Shown here one piece after another: positions 16,274 to 24,008 of a stretch of 35,991 nt of DNA. The notes under the pieces are model-generated. The model was not told the origin of the DNA. It did not search any database and saw nothing but the letters and a program-made list of their open reading frames with translations. The position numbers and the translations under genes were made by a program. Each line of letters starts with the position of its first letter. Position 1 is the stretch's first letter. This stretch comes from an uncultured Collinsella sp. (GTDB lineage Bacteria; Actinomycetota; Coriobacteriia; Coriobacteriales; Coriobacteriaceae): NCBI GenBank assembly GCA_900751755.1, contig CAADSP010000050.1:1-35991 (forward strand), in the 5' to 3' direction.

Positions 16274-17590
16274 TTACTCGGAAGCGGCCTTCTCGGTCTT
16301 CCAACCATCGACGAAGGCGTTCTTGACGCCGTCCCACTTGCTGTTATCGGCAGCGTAAGCAATCAGAGCCTGCTTGAGGTTCTTCTTCCACTCCTCGGAG
16401 GGAATGTAGACGAAGTCCCAAGCGACGGTCTTCTTGCCGTCCTTGGCCATGGCAACGGCCTGCTGCGAGAAGACGTTGGTGGTCTCCTTGGCGCTCTTGA
16501 ACGGAGCGGTCAGACCCATCTTGTCGGCGATGATGCTGGTCGGGGTGTCAGCGGTGACGCACCAATACATGAAGTCCTCGGTGGCCTTCTGGGCATCCTC
16601 GGAAGCCTGGGAACTGACGCACCAGTAGTTCTCGCCGCCGGAGCACAGGCCCTGGTTCTCCTCGCCGTCAACACCGATGTAGATCGGCATCATGCCAATC
16701 TGATCGTCGGTCATGCCGGCCTTGACGAGGTCAGAGTAGGCCCAAGAGCCGTTCTGGTAGAAGACGGCCTTGCCGGTTGCGAACTCGTTGGTGGCGTCGT
16801 CGCCGGTCTTGGAAGCAAGCTGCGAAGGATCGCAGGTGGAGTCGGTGATGTACAGGTCGAAGATCTGCTTGTAGTTGTCGAGGAACTCACCCTTGATCTC
16901 GTCGTCCTCCTGGTTGTGCTCCTTCTCAAACTCGTAGTAGAGCGGCATGTTGGCAAGGTGGGTGGTGTAGCGCCAGCTGGAGGAGTCGTCCATGCCGGCG
17001 GAAGTGAAGGCACCCTCGACACCAAGCTCGTCCTTGCGGGCCTGGATGTCATCGGCACAAGCCTTCAGCTTGTCGAAGGAGTTGATGTCCTCGGCCTTGT
17101 AGCCAGCCTTCTCGAGCAGCTGCTTGTTGTAAATAATGCCGAAGCTCTCCTGAACCCAGTCGATGCACACATCCTTGCCGTCGGACTGCAGAGCCAGGGA
17201 GTCATCAATGAGCTCACCGCGGAGCTTGGTATCGGACAGGTCGGCGCAGTAATCCTTCCAGTTCTTAAGACCGGTGGGGCCGTTGACCTGGAACAGGGTC
17301 GGAGCGGAGCTCTTGGACATCTCGGACTTAAGCTTCTCCTCGTAGGTGTTGGAAGCGGCGGTCACGATCTTGACCTCGACGCCCTTCTCCTTCTTATAGG
17401 CCTTGGCGATCTCCTTCCACTCCTTGTCGACCTCGGGCTTGAATTGGAGGAAGTAGACCTCGGCAGCGTCACCAGAAGCAGAGGAGCCGGAGCCGGCAGA
17501 ACCACCGCAACCCACGAGGCCCAGACCAAGAACTGCAGCCGCGGAACCAGCAAAGCCCAGGAACTGCCTTCTGCTCATTTCGTTCTTCAT
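16274..17590 (-). CDS. Extracellular sugar-binding lipoprotein (MalE-like, CUT1 family)
   Basis: The 438-residue protein has a signal peptide with SRRQFLG (residues 6-12, Tat-like) and a lipobox LVGC, with the modified Cys at 28. A Gly/Ser linker follows and then a two-lobed solute-binding fold (SBP family 1), including WVQESFGIIYNKQLLEKAGY and MMPIYIGVDGEENQG. It should be anchored outside the membrane and deliver sugar to the permeases. ATG 17590 has GGGTGG upstream; a GTG at 17608 is less likely. The neighbouring malQ and glgP point to maltodextrin; other oligosaccharides cannot be excluded. Confidence 0.95.
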   Translation of the reverse strand: MKNEMSRRQFLGFAGSAAAVLGLGLVGCGGSAGSGSSASGDAAEVYFLQFKPEVDKEWKEIAKAYKKEKGVEVKIVTAASNTYEEKLKSEMSKSSAPTLFQVNGPTGLKNWKDYCADLSDTKLRGELIDDSLALQSDGKDVCIDWVQESFGIIYNKQLLEKAGYKAEDINSFDKLKACADDIQARKDELGVEGAFTSAGMDDSSSWRYTTHLANMPLYYEFEKEHNQEDDEIKGEFLDNYKQIFDLYITDSTCDPSQLASKTGDDATNEFATGKAVFYQNGSWAYSDLVKAGMTDDQIGMMPIYIGVDGEENQGLCSGGENYWCVSSQASEDAQKATEDFMYWCVTADTPTSIIADKMGLTAPFKSAKETTNVFSQQAVAMAKDGKKTVAWDFVYIPSEEWKKNLKQALIAYAADNSKWDGVKNAFVDGWKTEKAASE

Positions 17591-17613
17591 TACAATCCAC
17601 CCTTTCACACCGT

Positions 17614-17632
17614 GGCGGCACCCTTTGCCGCC
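17614..17632 (-). promoter_or_regulatory. Small hairpin in the leader of the binding-protein gene
   Basis: GGCGGCA / TGCCGCC (7 bp, 5-nt loop) ends about 23 bases before the start codon, just upstream of the ribosome site. It may stabilise the 5' end; the role is not known. Confidence 0.4.
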
Positions 17633-17734
17633 GCCTTCGGAGATTGGCTCGGGGACTTTGCCCCTTTTGCTGATTTGAACGATACGCTATTTGGCTAGTT
17701 GTTTGAACAAGTATTACTAGAGCGGTAGAAAAAC

Positions 17735-17747
17735 TTCGGTGAACGGT
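17735..17747 (-). promoter_or_regulatory. Promoter motif shared with the SIS operon
   Basis: TTCGGTGAACGGT is identical to 1369-1381. On the minus strand it reads ACCGTTCACCGAA and follows a TATACAA motif in both promoters. The function is unknown. Confidence 0.4.
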
Positions 17748-17775
17748 AATTTCAACTTGATACTTGACAAGTTTT

Positions 17776-17783
17776 GTATAAAC
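17776..17783. promoter_or_regulatory. Candidate HutC-type operator GTATAAAC upstream of the ABC operon
   Basis: It matches GT-N-TA-N-AC and lies between the HutC gene terminator and the binding-protein gene. Nearby are two further small palindromes, ACTTGACAAGT (17761-17771 region) and TTGTTTGAACAA (about 17699-17710), so this promoter is probably bound by more than one protein dimer. Confidence 0.4.
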
Positions 17784-17806
17784 ACTTATTTGTTATCGAA
17801 TGCAGA

Positions 17807-17855
17807 GAAAACGCCCGGTCAAACCGATGCATCGTCGGTTTGACCGGGCGTTTTC
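17807..17855 (-). terminator. Intrinsic terminator of the HutC regulator gene
   Basis: A perfect 21-bp stem (17807-17827 with 17835-17855) with a 7-nt loop. The stem has an A-run at one end and a T-run at the other, so it can work in both directions. It separates the regulator from the ABC operon. Confidence 0.93.
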
Positions 17856-17896
17856 GCTTTGAGGACATGAGTCTCGTCAGGCTGCGAGCTGGCCGG

Positions 17897-18616
17897 CTAT
17901 CGCTTGGAGTTGACGCGGTAGTGGAAGATCTCGGGGTGTGTGCGAGTGTGCGTCACCTCAAACAAGATGCCATCCGAGGTGTACGACTGGCTCTCCATGA
18001 CGGCAACGCAGTTGTATTTGCCGAGGTCAAGATAGCTGCAGTCCTCATCGTTGGCGAGCTCGACACTCACCGTACGACGGCTCGCCATCACTTTGACACC
18101 GCGCTTGTGCTCCAGATAGCCGTAAATAGAATCTGCCGCGATCTCGGGCGTCAGGCCCTTGGCGATCGACGCCAAAAAATAGCCATGGTCCACTTGGCGC
18201 GCGTTGCCGTTGAGGCTTCGGACACGCACTACGCGAATCAGCTCCTCGCCCACCTTAAAGCCCAGGCGACGAGAGAGTTGCTCAGTGCAAATCAAATGTT
18301 CAAAAGACTTGACCTCGGTCGATGCGACGGCATTGTTGCGTTTTGCGAACTCGCCAAACGACTCAACCTCTTCGAGTGCGCCCAACATGTCGGTTTCGCC
18401 CTTAAGCCAAATAACGCGCACGCCCTTGCCGTGTATGGGCTGCACAAACATCCCGTCGGCCAGCATGCTCAAAGCGCGGCGGACAGTATTGCGCGTGCAG
18501 CCAAATTCCGCGGTCAGCTCGGCTTCAGTTGGCAGCATCTCCTGAAACGCATAGGTCCCATTAATGATGCGCGAGCGTATTTCTCGGTAGATTCCTTCGT
18601 ATATCGCTTTTGGCAT
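17897..18616 (-). CDS. GntR-family regulator, HutC subfamily, of the PTS/maltodextrin region
   Basis: The 239-residue protein has a winged helix (about 5-70, with EMLPTEAELTAEFGCTRNTVR and IHGKGVRV) and a UTRA domain (about 85-230, with LIRVVRVRSLNGNARQVDHGY). It is reminiscent of TreR-type regulators that sense a phosphorylated sugar brought in by a PTS. AGAGGTGAAG precedes the ATG. It is divergent from the PTS fusion, and the gap between them holds two GTTTAAAC palindromes, one overlapping its own likely -35 region and one just after the likely -10 of the PTS gene. Repression of both genes, and of malQ through the same site, is a reasonable inference. Confidence 0.93.
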   Translation of the reverse strand: MPKAIYEGIYREIRSRIINGTYAFQEMLPTEAELTAEFGCTRNTVRRALSMLADGMFVQPIHGKGVRVIWLKGETDMLGALEEVESFGEFAKRNNAVASTEVKSFEHLICTEQLSRRLGFKVGEELIRVVRVRSLNGNARQVDHGYFLASIAKGLTPEIAADSIYGYLEHKRGVKVMASRRTVSVELANDEDCSYLDLGKYNCVAVMESQSYTSDGILFEVTHTRTHPEIFHYRVNSKR

Positions 18617-18670
18617 GACTTCACCTCTAATGAATATGTATGGCTAGGCACGATAGCATTTCTTGGGGTT

Positions 18671-18678
18671 GTTTAAAC
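18671..18678. promoter_or_regulatory. GTTTAAAC palindrome near the HutC gene promoter
   Basis: Exact HutC consensus site 55 bp upstream of the regulator start, about 16 bases from a TATCGT -10 candidate on the minus strand. It fits autoregulation. Confidence 0.55.
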
Positions 18679-18792
18679 CGTCTATCGGCAAAGCACGGAT
18701 TATTTACCGTCGACGGTTCCCCCGACACCCAAATCGGACCGAATCAAAACCGTTAATGCGGCAAGCAGCCAGTCCTCTACAATGAGTTCATT

Positions 18793-18800
18793 GTTTAAAC
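18793..18800. promoter_or_regulatory. GTTTAAAC palindrome at the PTS fusion promoter
   Basis: Second copy in the divergent gap, 9 bases after a -10 candidate TACAAT (18778-18783) and 40 bp before the PTS start. A bound repressor here would block transcription start or early elongation. Confidence 0.55.
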
Positions 18801-18840
18801 GTTCTTGCTTGCACAGCATGTTGCATCCGGAAGGCATATT

Positions 18841-21291
18841 ATGCTGCAAAAAATCCAACGCTTTGGCGGGGCAATGTTCGCGCCCGCCATGCTTTTTTCT
18901 ATATCAGGCCTTATGGTCGGCATCTCCGCCCTCGCAACGTCTGCGGATATCGTCGGCGATCTCGCCGTATACGGAACCCCTTGGTACGTTTTCTGGGCTA
19001 TCATCCAGCGTGGCTCGTGGACGGTCTTTAAGCGCCTTCCGCTCCTTTTTGCCGTAGCGCTGCCCATCGGTCTTGCCCAAAAACAACCGGCTCGTTGCTG
19101 TCTCGAGGCTCTCGTCGCCTATTTTGCCTACTGCTTCTTTTTGAGCGAGATCATTAAGCTGAGCGGAGACAACCTTGGACTTGAGTACCCGTCATCTTTG
19201 ACCTCCGCCAGCGGTATCACCGTCATCGACGGCATCAAGACGCTCGACACCGGCATTATCGGCCCGCTGGCGGTATCGGCAATCGTCGTTGCCATCCATG
19301 ACCGCTTCTACGATGCCAAGGTTCCCGATTGGCTCGGCACCTTCTCGGGCTCCTCGCTGGTCTACCTCATCAGCTTTTTTGCCGTGTTTGCCCTTGCTGC
19401 TATCTCGGCCGCCATCGTGCCCTACGTATACGATGTAACCGATACGCTGCGTCACGCGCTTGCAGGCGTCGGTCCCTTTGGCGTGGGCATCTTTGTCTTT
19501 TTAGAACGAGCACTCGAGCCCTTTGGCCTGCACCACCTGCTCTACATGCCGATCTACTACGACAACCTGGTCATTAACGACGGCATCTACGCCACGTGGA
19601 GCAGTTTGCTCCCCATCCTCTCCCATAGCACGCGCCCCCTTAATGAACTTGCGCCGTGGGCCGGTTTTACCGCCACCGGCTGGGTCAAGCTCTTTGGCCT
19701 TCCTGCCATCGCAGCTGCATTCTACTCCACCGCAAAACCCGAGCGCCGCGCCGGCCTCAGGGTCATCCTTGCTCCCGCCATCATCGCCTCGGTGGTTTGC
19801 GGCGTTACCGAGCCACTCGAGTTTCTCTTTATGTTCACCCACCCCGGGCTCTTTTTGCTCTACGCCGTCTTATCGTCTTGCCTTGCCACAACCATGAATC
19901 TCTTTGGCATCGTCGGCATCTTCTCGGGCGGCCTCATGGAGATGGCAGCCTTCAACTTTATTCCGCTCATGCGCACGCATGCCGGTGCCTATCTTTTGGC
20001 GCTCGGTATCGGCCTTGCCTTTAACCTCATCTTTTTTGTTAGTTTTCGAGCACTCATCTTGGTCTATGACCTTAAGACACCGGGCCGCGAGGATCATGTT
20101 GCCAATCGCGCGGCAATCGATTGTTTAACGGGAAGCGACTTTGCCAAAGAGCAATCCCCCAATGACGAGGTCGATAGTCGATCCGATCAAGATCACGTCC
20201 TCGCTGAGCGGGTAATTCAGCTTTTAGGTGGCGTTGGCAATATCGTGGGCGCAACCAACTGCGCCACGCGCCTGCGCGTCGAGGTCGCAGACCCTTCCAT
20301 CGTTGCAGATAACGCGTCGTTTGTCGCGGTGGGCGCCAAGGGCCTCATCATTACGGGCAAGACCGCCCAGGTGGTCATCGGCATCTCCGTTCCCCGCGTT
20401 AAAGAGCATTTTGACCAGATCATGGGCCTCGAGCCGAAATTTGTGCCCACCACCTCGGCCTCCCCTGCCGCCAGCGCAGCCCATAAGCGCGGCGATATTT
20501 GCTTCTTCGATATCGACGGAACGCTCGCCTGGCAAGACCCCAGGCTCGCCCAAGACCTTCCCGAAGACGAGCGGGACCTCTCCCCCTATCCCAACGAGGC
20601 GGTTTCGCAGGCAATCCGCGAGTTTGTCGCCAACGGCAACATGGCCTTTATCTGCACGGGACGTACCCTCAGCTGCATCCACCCCAAACTTCTTGAGCTG
20701 CCTTGGACCGGCATCGTCTGTCTTGCGGGCGGTTACGCCGAGATCAACGGACACGCAATTCGCGATCTGTCGATGACGCCCAGCATGCTGCAGCATCTTG
20801 CCCCCTATCTTGAGCAATCGGGCGAGGTCATCCGCTTTGAGGGCCTCAACGGCGTCGTGCGCATGAGTGCCGATGCCCCCGATGCCCCCGGATACGCGCG
20901 CACCCTGGGCGACGCAGTCACGCAGCTGCAACATTACAGTGTCTACAAGATCTTGATGTCTACATCGCTCGCCAACCACATCGCTCAAGATAAGGCACTT
21001 GAGCCGCTGCTGTGCTTTAACGAGCTCGAACTCGAGGTAACCGAAATCTCGCCCCGCGAATGCACGAAGCGCGGGGGCATCCAGTCTGTACTCGACGCCC
21101 TCGACCCCCACCACGGAACCGTATACGGCATTGGCGACGCCAGCAATGACGTCTCGCTGATGAACGCCGTCGATGTCGGCATTGCGATGGGCAACGCACC
21201 GGACTATCTCAAGGATAAGGCCGATTACGTGACCGACACCGTCGATCACGACGGTGTCGTTGCGGCGCTCGAGCATTTTAGGCTGATTTAG
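18841..21291 (+). CDS. PTS sugar transporter EIIC-EIIB fused to a HAD-IIB (Cof-like) phosphatase
   Basis: The 816-residue protein has three parts. Residues 1-420 form a multi-helix EIIC of the glucose/maltose/GlcNAc superfamily (GLHHLLYMPIYYD; CGVTEPLEFLFMF with the sugar-binding Glu). Residues about 450-525 form EIIB with phosphocysteine 474 in GATNCATRLRV. Residues about 550-816 form a HAD hydrolase with Asp557/Asp559 in FFDIDGTL and motif IV GDASNDVSLM (765-774). GGAAGG six bases upstream sets ATG 18841. No EIIA is encoded nearby, so it must borrow one. The order C-B resembles MalX/PtsG, not the B-C order of trehalose PTS. The fused phosphatase could dephosphorylate the incoming sugar phosphate or a related metabolite; this is inference. 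Confidence 0.93.
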   Translation: MLQKIQRFGGAMFAPAMLFSISGLMVGISALATSADIVGDLAVYGTPWYVFWAIIQRGSWTVFKRLPLLFAVALPIGLAQKQPARCCLEALVAYFAYCFFLSEIIKLSGDNLGLEYPSSLTSASGITVIDGIKTLDTGIIGPLAVSAIVVAIHDRFYDAKVPDWLGTFSGSSLVYLISFFAVFALAAISAAIVPYVYDVTDTLRHALAGVGPFGVGIFVFLERALEPFGLHHLLYMPIYYDNLVINDGIYATWSSLLPILSHSTRPLNELAPWAGFTATGWVKLFGLPAIAAAFYSTAKPERRAGLRVILAPAIIASVVCGVTEPLEFLFMFTHPGLFLLYAVLSSCLATTMNLFGIVGIFSGGLMEMAAFNFIPLMRTHAGAYLLALGIGLAFNLIFFVSFRALILVYDLKTPGREDHVANRAAIDCLTGSDFAKEQSPNDEVDSRSDQDHVLAERVIQLLGGVGNIVGATNCATRLRVEVADPSIVADNASFVAVGAKGLIITGKTAQVVIGISVPRVKEHFDQIMGLEPKFVPTTSASPAASAAHKRGDICFFDIDGTLAWQDPRLAQDLPEDERDLSPYPNEAVSQAIREFVANGNMAFICTGRTLSCIHPKLLELPWTGIVCLAGGYAEINGHAIRDLSMTPSMLQHLAPYLEQSGEVIRFEGLNGVVRMSADAPDAPGYARTLGDAVTQLQHYSVYKILMSTSLANHIAQDKALEPLLCFNELELEVTEISPRECTKRGGIQSVLDALDPHHGTVYGIGDASNDVSLMNAVDVGIAMGNAPDYLKDKADYVTDTVDHDGVVAALEHFRLI

Positions 21292-21365
21292 GCGCGCTCC
21301 ATCAAACGCACGCCCGTTGTCCTAAATCGCCAAAACTGCCGCGCCAAACGCCCTGATGTGGCAAT

Positions 21366-22430
21366 ATGTTGTCTGCATATTGCATCAATGCAGCCTCAGA
21401 AAGAATGCGAGAACCCGTGTCCAGTCCGTTTACCAGCTTTTTAGCCCAGCACTTTGACCAGATTAACGACTATCTGGCCACGTTCTTTGACGGACAGGCG
21501 ACCTCTGCCGATATCGAGCGCTACCTGTATGCGCCGCTCTCGGCTTTTACGGCCAACGCCGGCAAGCGCCACCGCCCGCTTATCTGCATGCTCGCCGCAA
21601 CCGCAGTGGGCGGTAGCTTTGAGAGCGCCCGCAGCGCCGCGGCAGCCATCGAGCATTTCCAGTCGGGCGCGCTGATCCACGACGACATCGCCGACAACGG
21701 ACAGCTTCGTCGAGGCAAGCCCTGCATGCACCTTACCGAGGGCACGGGCCTTGCCATCAATTGTGGCGACCTGGCGCTCACCATGGTCACCAAGACGGTT
21801 CTCGACGACCCTACGCTGGAGTCCGACGTGAAGCTGCGCGTGCTCCACGAGCTTACCGAGATGATCGTCCGCACCATCGAGGGCCAAGCGCTCGACCTGG
21901 GTTGGGTCCGTGACGGGCGCTTTGATATCTCGGTTGATGACTACCTGGACATGGCGACGCACAAGACCGCGTTTTACAGCGGAGCCACGCCGCTTGCCAC
22001 CGGAGCCATTATCGGCGGCGGCAGCGATGAGCAAATCGAAGCGCTGCGCGCCTTTGGCCTACACACAGGCCTCGCCTTTCAGATTCAGGACGACCTGCTC
22101 AACCTTGTCGGCACTAAGGAAGCCGCCAACAAGGACTTCCGCACCGACATCACCGAGGGCAAGCGCACGCTTGTCGCCGTACACGCCCTCTCTGATGAGC
22201 GCCACCACGACGAGGTCGAGGCGATTCTTTCCTCGGGCACCGATGATCCCGCGCAGCTCGCACGCGCCGTGGAGATCTTCCAGGAGACCGGCTCCATCGA
22301 TTACGCCCACACTTACGCGCTCGACCTGACCGCTAAGGCCAAAGCGGCCATCGAGAACGTTGAGCTTGATCCGCACGCACGCGAGCTGTTCCTCTCCATG
22401 GCAGATTTCTTTGTGGAGCGCCTTAACTAA
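21366..22430 (+). CDS. Polyprenyl (trans-isoprenyl diphosphate) synthetase
   Basis: The protein elongates allylic diphosphates with isopentenyl diphosphate. The open frame gives 354 residues, but no good ribosome site precedes ATG 21366; ATG 21405 (MREPVSSPF, 341 residues) is equally possible. It has GKRHRPLICML, the first Asp-rich motif DDIAD in HDDIADNGQLRRGKP, GDLAL, TAFYSGA in place of the common KTA.LF, and a second motif FQIQDDLLN in which the last Asp is Asn. The product may be the C40-C50 chain for menaquinone or a shorter prenyl; length cannot be assigned by eye. It follows the PTS gene by 74 bp. Confidence 0.9.
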   Translation: MLSAYCINAASERMREPVSSPFTSFLAQHFDQINDYLATFFDGQATSADIERYLYAPLSAFTANAGKRHRPLICMLAATAVGGSFESARSAAAAIEHFQSGALIHDDIADNGQLRRGKPCMHLTEGTGLAINCGDLALTMVTKTVLDDPTLESDVKLRVLHELTEMIVRTIEGQALDLGWVRDGRFDISVDDYLDMATHKTAFYSGATPLATGAIIGGGSDEQIEALRAFGLHTGLAFQIQDDLLNLVGTKEAANKDFRTDITEGKRTLVAVHALSDERHHDEVEAILSSGTDDPAQLARAVEIFQETGSIDYAHTYALDLTAKAKAAIENVELDPHARELFLSMADFFVERLN

Positions 22431-22568
22431 CGGGGGTTATAAAACCTGTCAGCAGCGTATTTAGGCACAACTTGCTACACTGTTGAGTGCATGTTTATGC
22501 ATCCCTTTGCGTTGTCTATCCGACAGACGCTCAAATAGTACGAATGGTACGCCGAAAGGGGTTCGTTC

Positions 22569-23474
22569 ATGGAACCTATTACAACGGGCATGCAAGGAGC
22601 AGCCGTCGATGACGTGCAGTCTCGTCTCCTGCAGCTCGGCTACACGATTGATGCCGCCGAAGTCACCGACAAGTACTTTGGAGCCACCACTGAGCAGGCC
22701 GTCAGCACCTTCAGGCTCGACAGCGGCCTTGCTGCCGGTCATGCCGTCGATATCCCCTGTTGGAGCGCCCTTGTAGACGCTTCGTATAAGCTGGGCGACC
22801 GCACCCTCTATCTGCGCATGCCCAATTTCCATGGCGCCGATGTGCAGGCCCTGCAGCGCGCTCTCAACGTTTTGGGCTTTGCCTGTGGCGAAGACGACGG
22901 CTACTTTGGTCCGCATACCGAGGCCGCCCTGCAGCAGTTCCAGGAAAATGTCGGCCTGTTTGCCGACGGCATGGCCTTCCAGGACACCTACGCCTACATC
23001 AACCGCCTGCACCATGTGTGGGAGGGCAAGCCCTCGGTCACCGAAGCCGAGTCCCGCATCGGTTTTGCTCGCGCCGCCAACGTGCTCGAGCGCTTTCAGA
23101 TTGCCGTTATCGGCGAGGACCCCATCGCACGCAGTGTTGCGTCGCGTATGTGGAATATCGCCACGGCAACGACCGACAACAGCGGCATGATGCTCTGCGA
23201 CTCCGAGGTCCCAACCGACGTTGACCTGGTGCTCGAGATCGCAAGCGACGAGCTGCCCGCCGACGCCGCACCGCGCGCCACGATTGCCCTCGCCGAGTGC
23301 CACAACCTGGCCCAGCGCATCCGCACTGCCAATGTCGCCGCACAGCAGAAGCCGGCACGCATTCGCATTGAGCTCACGGGCATGACGCGCTACAACGGCA
23401 CCTTCACGGCCAGCGACGCGCAGACACTCGCCGTACGCCTGCTCGATGGCGTTTGCGATGCCCTCGCAGATTAG
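22569..23474 (+). CDS. Cytoplasmic-looking protein with two peptidoglycan-binding domains (CwlM-like layout)
   Basis: The 301-residue protein has two PG_binding_1-type repeats: about 4-72 (GAAVDDVQSRLLQLGYTID, FGATTEQAVSTFRLDSGL) and about 75-147 (GADVQALQRALNVLGF, YFGPHTEAALQQFQENVGL). A third domain (about 165-301) of Rossmann-like alternation follows (FQIAVIGEDPIA, DVDLVLEIASDE). There is no signal peptide or membrane segment. Actinobacterial CwlM has the same two-repeat start followed by an amidase-like domain and acts inside the cell on MurA; here the third domain lacks obvious zinc ligands, so the resemblance is in layout only. AAAGGGG precedes the ATG. tRNA-Gln lies 38 bp downstream. 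Confidence 0.85.
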   Translation: MEPITTGMQGAAVDDVQSRLLQLGYTIDAAEVTDKYFGATTEQAVSTFRLDSGLAAGHAVDIPCWSALVDASYKLGDRTLYLRMPNFHGADVQALQRALNVLGFACGEDDGYFGPHTEAALQQFQENVGLFADGMAFQDTYAYINRLHHVWEGKPSVTEAESRIGFARAANVLERFQIAVIGEDPIARSVASRMWNIATATTDNSGMMLCDSEVPTDVDLVLEIASDELPADAAPRATIALAECHNLAQRIRTANVAAQQKPARIRIELTGMTRYNGTFTASDAQTLAVRLLDGVCDALAD

Positions 23475-23512
23475 GTAAACTAAACGAGTTGCTTTTGGGC
23501 AACACCACACAT

Positions 23513-23584
23513 TGGGACGTAGTTCAACGGTAGAACTCCGGTTTTTGGTGCCGGCTGTTGGGGGTTCGAATCCCTCCGTCCCAG
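23513..23584 (+). tRNA. tRNA-Gln (anticodon UUG)
   Basis: A full cloverleaf can be drawn: acceptor stem TGGGACG/CGTCCCA, D arm GTTC-AACGGTA-GAAC, anticodon stem CCGGT/GCCGG with loop TTTTGGT (anticodon TTG), T arm with GTTCGAAT, discriminator G at 23584. The 3' CCA is not encoded (CCC follows). Confidence 0.96.
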
Positions 23585-23597
23585 CCCTTAAGAACAC

Positions 23598-23633
23598 AGC
23601 GCTCCAGGCCCTTATGAACCTGGAGCGCTTTTT
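23598..23633 (+). terminator. Intrinsic terminator of tRNA-Gln
   Basis: Perfect 11-bp stem AGCGCTCCAGG / CCTGGAGCGCT with a 10-nt loop and a TTTT tail, 13 bp after the tRNA. Confidence 0.95.
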
Positions 23634-23643
23634 CGTGGACAAG

Positions 23644-23659
23644 CGGAGGGATTCGAACC
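23644..23659 (-). repeat. Inverted 16-bp copy of the tRNA-Gln T-arm
   Basis: CGGAGGGATTCGAACC is the exact reverse complement of the tRNA 3' part at about 23563-23578. No complete cloverleaf can be drawn around it on the minus strand. It may be a tRNA remnant or a trace of integration or recombination. Confidence 0.6.
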
Positions 23660-23782
23660 AGCAAGGGTGCGGAGCTGAGGAAACGCGAAGGCGCCCCAAG
23701 CCCATTAGGACCAAGAGCGCCTTACATCTTGAAATATCAGCCCAATTCCGAAAAGCGAGCCGCCTTCTACAACGTGTCGTGT

Positions 23783-23843
23783 GGCCCCGACGGGCCGGGC
23801 ATTAAGTTTGTCGCGAGTTCCGCACGAACAGGAGGCCACTTAA
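23783..23843 (+). repeat. Half copy (B) of the nested palindromic element
   Basis: A GC-rich then AT-rich arm-like stretch (23783-23810, ending ATTAAGTTTG) is followed by TCGCGAGTTCCGCACG, identical to 16 bases of the core of copies A and C, then an AGGAGGCCACTTAA stem half. The right half of the inner hairpin, the second core part and the closing arm were not found downstream, so the copy looks truncated. Confidence 0.8.
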
Positions 23844-23865
23844 CCTCGATGTTTTGGACGTGACA

Positions 23866-23971
23866 GCGAGAGGGGCCCTGGTATGGCAAGGTGACGTGAA
23901 ACAAGGCGGCGCTGACCTTCTGGTCGCGCCGCCGAAGTTGAACGTCAGATTGCCGTGCCAGGGCCCCTCGC
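23866..23971. repeat. Imperfect 46-bp palindrome with small inner hairpin
   Basis: Arms 23866-23912 and 23926-23971 match at most positions after small gaps (GGGCCCTGG, TGACGT and GGCGGCGC blocks are exact). The 13-nt loop itself forms GACC/GGTC. It starts 22 bp after the half copy B. Its core differs from family A/C. Confidence 0.8.
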
Positions 23972-23984
23972 AGCGTCAAGAAGA

Positions 23985-24006
23985 CCGCCGTTCGGTAGAA
24001 CGGCGG
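23985..24006 (-). terminator. Intrinsic terminator of the TOPRIM-domain gene
   Basis: Perfect 9-bp stem CCGCCGTTC / GAACGGCGG, 4-nt loop, 2 bp after the stop codon. On the minus strand it is followed by TCTTCTTG. Confidence 0.8.
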
Positions 24007-24008
24007 AG

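Noticed and set aside
16259..17698. 479-codon plus-strand frame opposite the sugar-binding protein
   Set aside because: Leu/Val/Gly-rich shadow of a strong lipoprotein gene; it has no domain and would overlap a complete ABC operon.
22461..23714. 417-codon minus-strand frame covering the peptidoglycan-binding gene and the tRNA
   Set aside because: It runs antisense through tRNA-Gln and a well-supported plus-strand gene with a ribosome site and two recognisable repeats.
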